Positions 61,080 to 64,000 of a DNA stretch of 64,000 bases are shown piece by piece; the first letter of the stretch is position 1, and every line of letters begins with the position of its first letter. The DNA is taken from positions 175,084-239,083 of the forward strand of contig LNEL01000059.1 of NCBI GenBank assembly GCA_001464935.1, written 5' to 3'. Origin of the DNA: Gammaproteobacteria bacterium Ga0077536. Lineage in GTDB: Bacteria; Pseudomonadota; Gammaproteobacteria; Ga0077536. The notes under the pieces are model-generated. The model ran no database searches and was not told the DNA's origin. It saw nothing but the letters and a program-made list of their open reading frames with translations. Position numbers and translations under genes: made by a program.

Positions 61080-62651
61080 GTGCACTACCGCTTCGACGAG
61101 CACGAACTCGATGTCACGCGCGGTGAACTGCGTACCGACGGTCAAGCGGTGGCGGTCGAGCCACGCGTGTTCGCGCTGCTGTGCCTGCTCATCGAGCAGC
61201 GCGACCGGCTCATCACGCGCGAGGAGCTGATCGAGAAAGTCTGGGACGGGCGCGTCGTGTCCGATGCGGCCGTTGCGAGCTGCCTCAAGTCGGCACGCCG
61301 CGCACTCGGTGACGACGGCGTGACTCAGCGCTACCTGCGCACCGTACACGGCCGCGGCGTGCGCTTCGTGGCACCGGTGACCGTGATCGCCGAGCGCCCG
61401 CCGCCACGCATCGAGTTTGCACCGCCCGGCGCGTCGGCAGCGGGTGCTGCACAGCCGCCTTCGAGTCAGCCCTCGATTGCGGTGCTGCCGTTCACGCTGC
61501 TCGGTGCGACGTCCGTCAGCGGTGCGGCGCTCGAAGACGCGCTGCCCCACGAGATCATCGCGGCGCTGTCCCGCCTGCGCTGGCTGTTCGTGATCGCGCG
61601 GGGCTCGAGTTTCCGCTTCCGCGCGCGCGATCCTGACGTGGTCGCAGTCGGTCGCGCGCTGAACGTGCGCTACGTGCTGACCGGCGCCGTCGAACCGCGC
61701 ACGAACGGCATCGCCATCACCGCCGAACTGGCCGATGCACTCGACGGCGGCGTGCGCTGGAGCGAGCACGCGGTGATCGCCGCCGACGACATCCACGCGC
61801 TGCGCAGCGAGCTCGTCGACCGCATCGTCAACGCGCTCGAGTTGAACATTCCGCTCGTCGAGGCCCGACGCGCGCGCCTGCGCGATCCGGCGAGCATTGA
61901 CGCGTGGTCCGCGTATCACCTGGGCCTGCAGCACAGCTGGCGTTTCAACCGTCACGACAACGCGCTCGCGCTGGGACTGTTCGAACGCGCCGTCGAACTG
62001 GATCCGCACTTCGCCCGCGCACACGCGGGCCTGTCGTTCAGTCACTTCCAGCGCGCGTTCATGCGCTACGCGGACGATCCGGCCGTGGACACGGCTGCGG
62101 CACGTGCTGCCGCCGAACGCGCAATGACACTCGACCCGAGCGATCCGTTCGCCAACTTCACGCTCGGCCGCAGCCACTGGCTGGATGGCGATCTCGCCGG
62201 CAGCCTCGGCTGGCTCGAGCGCGCAACGACGCTGAGCCCGAGCTATGCGCAAGGACTCTATGCGCGCGGCTGGACGCAGACGCTCGCGGGCGACGCCGCC
62301 GCTGGTCGCGCGAGCGTGGACCTCGCGTTGGCCCTGAGCCCGCTCGACCCGCTGGCCTATGCAATGCTCGGCACGCGCGCGTTGTCGCATCTCGTGCTGG
62401 GCGAGTACGAAGAGGCGGCGCGCTACGGCGAGCGTGCGGCACGTGCGCCCGGCGCGCATGTGCTGATTGCGATGATCGCGGCACTGTGCCACGGCCTCGC
62501 CGGTCATGCCGGGGACGCGGCCCGCTGGGTGCGCGACGCGCGCGCACGGCGCCCCGATCTCGGCAGCGCGGATTTCCTGCGCGCGTTTCCCTTCACCGAT
62601 CCGGCCTTGCGCCGGCGGATAGGCGAGATGCTGGCCCGGCTCGGTTGGTGA
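61080..62651 (+). CDS. winged-helix DNA-binding/TPR regulator (CadC-like)
   Basis: A 523-residue protein: an OmpR/CadC-type winged helix (residues 1-100: VHYRFDEHELDVTRGELRTDG...EPRVFALLCLLIEQRDRLITREELIEKVWDGR..VRFVAPV), a linker, then a signal-type segment (IAVLPFTLLG...ALEDALPHEIIAALSRLRWLFVIARGSSFRF) and TPR repeats from about residue 280. No transmembrane helix is obvious, unlike CadC. The GTG start at 61080 has GGAGG four bases upstream. It probably controls the divergent methyltransferase or itself. Confidence 0.82.
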   Translation: MHYRFDEHELDVTRGELRTDGQAVAVEPRVFALLCLLIEQRDRLITREELIEKVWDGRVVSDAAVASCLKSARRALGDDGVTQRYLRTVHGRGVRFVAPVTVIAERPPPRIEFAPPGASAAGAAQPPSSQPSIAVLPFTLLGATSVSGAALEDALPHEIIAALSRLRWLFVIARGSSFRFRARDPDVVAVGRALNVRYVLTGAVEPRTNGIAITAELADALDGGVRWSEHAVIAADDIHALRSELVDRIVNALELNIPLVEARRARLRDPASIDAWSAYHLGLQHSWRFNRHDNALALGLFERAVELDPHFARAHAGLSFSHFQRAFMRYADDPAVDTAAARAAAERAMTLDPSDPFANFTLGRSHWLDGDLAGSLGWLERATTLSPSYAQGLYARGWTQTLAGDAAAGRASVDLALALSPLDPLAYAMLGTRALSHLVLGEYEEAARYGERAARAPGAHVLIAMIAALCHGLAGHAGDAARWVRDARARRPDLGSADFLRAFPFTDPALRRRIGEMLARLGW

Positions 62652-63049
62652 CTAGCACGGTGCGAGGGGTGGGTGTCCCAAGACTCGGCCCGGTGGGTGT
62701 CCCAAGACTCAACCTGTCACCTCTTGGCCGACCTGCCGAACGCGGGGGTGGGCATCTTCACGAAGCGGGCAGCCTCCATCGAAAAGGTGCATTATCCAGA
62801 CTCCGGTCGACGACCATTTCGCAAGCCACCTCACCTGGGCCTCACCATGAATGTCACCGATTTTTGTCATCGCTCACCGGCAGCAACGCCGCAGGCGGCT
62901 GCATCACCCCTGGCGGCACAGCTGCGCTCTGTCTTGGACCGCACCAACCCGTACCGCGGTGAACATCACGTCGTCACCCATCGAGCGGGGGACGCTCGAA
63001 CGCGTGTGCTGCGCCGGACGGCCGGGCAGCAGCCCGTCCTGATCCGCAC
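62652..63049. other. intergenic region with direct motif copies
   Basis: Two direct copies of GGTGGGTGTCCCAAGACTC, 24 bases apart, at 62668-62686 and 62692-62710, lie just after the regulator. An open frame of 68 codons (62848-63053) with no ribosome site overlaps the BLUF start; it is listed as a separate weak entry. Confidence 0.6.
62668..62710. repeat. tandem direct pair of GGTGGGTGTCCC motifs
   Basis: The two copies share the same 19 bases (motif plus AAGACTC), in the same orientation with a 5-base spacer, unlike the inverted pairs elsewhere. Confidence 0.75.
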
Positions 63050-63053
63050 ATGA
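62848..63053 (+). CDS. possible small ORF coupled to BLUF
   Basis: A 68-codon frame starting MNVTDFCHRSPAATP and ending with its stop overlapping the BLUF ATG (ATGA at 63050). No ribosome site and no recognisable family. Overlap of this type can mean coupling, but it may be chance in GC-rich DNA. Confidence 0.25.
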
Positions 63054-63559
63054 GCGACGAACCCCTGTTTTCCCGGCCGCGTGCGCTGCCGCTGACCGGT
63101 GATGCCGCGCAGGCGAACCTCGATGAGCCCGAATGGCCGCTGCTGTACCAGACCGGCTACTGCAGCCGCGCCGTGGAAGGCGTGGACGAGGCCGCAGTGG
63201 ATCAGATCATCGCCGCCTCGCGCAAGAACAACCCGGCACACGCCATCACGGGCTTGCTGGTGTTTGGTAGCGGCGTGTTTTTTCAGTGGATCGAAGGCCC
63301 GCGAGAGCAGGTGCAGACCTTGATGGGCATCCTGCAGGCCGACGCCAGGCACGAACGCATGGTGGTGCTCAGTGAGAGCGAAGAATCACGCGAGCGGCTG
63401 TTCCCCGACTGGGACATGGAGCTCGTCGAGCCTGACGACATCCGGGAGGTGCTGCAGGACGCCCTCGAATCAGCGAAAGACCCCCACACCGCCGAGTCCT
63501 TGAGCGTGCTGCTGGCGCAGCTGGAAAGTGGCGGCCTGCGCGAGCTCGGGCAAAGCTGA
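63050..63559 (+). CDS. BLUF-domain blue-light sensor
   Basis: A 169-residue protein made of a BLUF (FAD blue-light) domain with short extensions. The photoactive Tyr is Y33 (LLYQTGYCS), the flavin-contacting Asn is in N60-N61 (KNNPAHAITGLLVF), the key Gln is Q79 (GVFFQWIEG), and RHERMVVLSESEES precedes the FPDWDMEL segment. After the domain come about 40 residues of helical tail (VLQDALESAKDPHTAESLSVLLAQLESG). Such short BLUF proteins work by binding a partner; none is evident nearby. The ATG overlaps the stop of a weak upstream frame. Confidence 0.88.
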   Translation: MSDEPLFSRPRALPLTGDAAQANLDEPEWPLLYQTGYCSRAVEGVDEAAVDQIIAASRKNNPAHAITGLLVFGSGVFFQWIEGPREQVQTLMGILQADARHERMVVLSESEESRERLFPDWDMELVEPDDIREVLQDALESAKDPHTAESLSVLLAQLESGGLRELGQS

Positions 63560-63715
63560 CCTCCTTGCGGCCCCTCGAGCAGTGCCTCGTGCGCCGCGGT
63601 ATGGCTTGAGCCTTCGCGCGCACCCACACCGCTGAATGGCGAAGCTTCTCCCCGTCGGTGCCTGCACCGTCGGCAAAGACAGCGGCACCATGCCGGCAGA
63701 AGCAGTCATCACACC

Positions 63716-64000
63716 CTAGTCTTCTTCGACCTTCGTGTCGGCCGTCCCGTCGTCTGCAGCGAGACTGGTGGGCGGCAGAGGAAGCAGGTGGTGCAGGCTG
63801 ATTTCAGGCAATTTGCCCCGCGCCGCGATCTCTTCCCGGGTGCTGGTGGAGATGTCGCCCACCTCGGAAATCCTGCCGTAGGCCACGGCGCCGAGACCGA
63901 TGACATCCACATTGGAGCTGCGAATCTTCGCCTTCATCGCGTTGGCCGGCAGATTGCCACGCAGCCAGTCGTCCATCTTGAGCAGCGCGTAGTCATGCGT
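63716..64000 (-). CDS. unknown protein, 5' end outside window
   Basis: A frame open to the window edge on the minus strand (codons continue THDYALLK upstream of the internal ATG at 63976), ending with TAG at 63716. The visible 94 residues include VIGLGAVAYGRISEVGDISTSTREEIAARG and a Pro/Asp/Glu-rich tail. It is not recognised. The true start and most of the gene lie beyond position 64000. Confidence 0.55.
   Translation of the reverse strand, partial: THDYALLKMDDWLRGNLPANAMKAKIRSSNVDVIGLGAVAYGRISEVGDISTSTREEIAARGKLPEISLHHLLPLPPTSLAADDGTADTKVEED

Noticed and set aside
60942..62507. Long N-terminal extension of the methyltransferase frame
   Set aside because: The extension is antisense to the winged-helix/TPR gene and has no family resemblance; the ribosome site before 60941 gives a normal-length methyltransferase.
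1..64000. CRISPR arrays, tRNA, rRNA, prophage and IS transposases
   Set aside because: No regularly spaced repeats, no cloverleaf-like sequence I could recognise, no integrase, terminase or DDE-type protein was found.

Overview
The window is about 64 kb of uniformly GC-rich DNA from a Gram-negative bacterium. TtcA, Rep helicase, a YchJ-type protein, TolC and barrel-type outer-membrane proteins, a Tat-exported copper oxidase and four proteins ending in a V-P-[LV]-P-A / hydrophobic / Arg tail (PEP-CTERM/VPLPA-type exosortase substrates) point to a gamma- or betaproteobacterium. I cannot resolve it further. No rRNA, tRNA, CRISPR array, integrase or intact transposase gene was seen. An orphan (bacterio)chlorophyll-synthase homologue (17722-18615) and a BLUF blue-light sensor (63050-63559) hint at a phototrophic or formerly phototrophic lineage, but no other photosynthesis gene is present.

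Layout. 1-9.6 kb is housekeeping: rep (cut by the window edge), a fadD-like acyl-CoA ligase, ttcA, an SMI1-like/membrane protein pair, a small thioredoxin, a TPR protein, and a tyrosine phosphatase coupled to a PurD-like ATP-grasp enzyme. 9.7-12.9 kb is a copper-resistance cassette (CopL-like, TolC-like, multicopper oxidase) followed by a MITE-like inverted-repeat element. 13.2-17.7 kb is a tight operon for a three-subunit xanthine-dehydrogenase-family molybdenum enzyme with its own MoaD-like protein and a histidine phosphatase. 17.7-22.3 kb holds the bchG-like gene, a truncated membrane domain, a small membrane protein, an LLM oxidoreductase and a serine hydrolase. 22.6-25.6 kb is a four-gene operon (DUF547, small lipoprotein, radical SAM, Lgt paralogue) with no function I recognise. 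25.9-27.8 kb is a Mo-bisPGD oxidoreductase with a 1-bp frameshift near its 3' end.

27.9-49 kb is accessory: exosortase-type surface proteins (one intact DUF4394 protein, one intact and one frameshifted member of a paralogous pair), LuxR and AraC regulators, a HAD dehalogenase, SDR, DUF2254 and DUF1223 proteins, a membrane gene broken by a 31-bp tandem duplication, a flavoprotein, an MFS-DUF1989 pair, a triple-domain LprI/MliC/META protein, an isochorismatase-like protein and an MBL-SnoaL fusion. 48.4-52.6 kb is a catabolic-looking set: TetR, cytochrome P450 and DUF3237, with a near-perfect palindromic operator in the divergent promoter, and a nearby Old Yellow Enzyme. 52.8-64 kb carries YchJ, another exosortase-type protein, a two-component system, an alpha/beta hydrolase, a purple-acid-phosphatase-like protein with lost metal ligands, an outer-membrane barrel, a methyltransferase divergent from a winged-helix/TPR regulator, the BLUF protein and a cut-off gene.

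The strongest signals not explained by genes are intergenic. A 12-13 bp motif, GGTGGGTGTCCC (or its complement), occurs at about 20 sites, often as inverted pairs forming 60-bp elements. A second palindromic repeat of about 135 bp is present twice. One MITE-like element is present. All avoid intact genes; one motif copy sits at the broken 5' end of a truncated gene.
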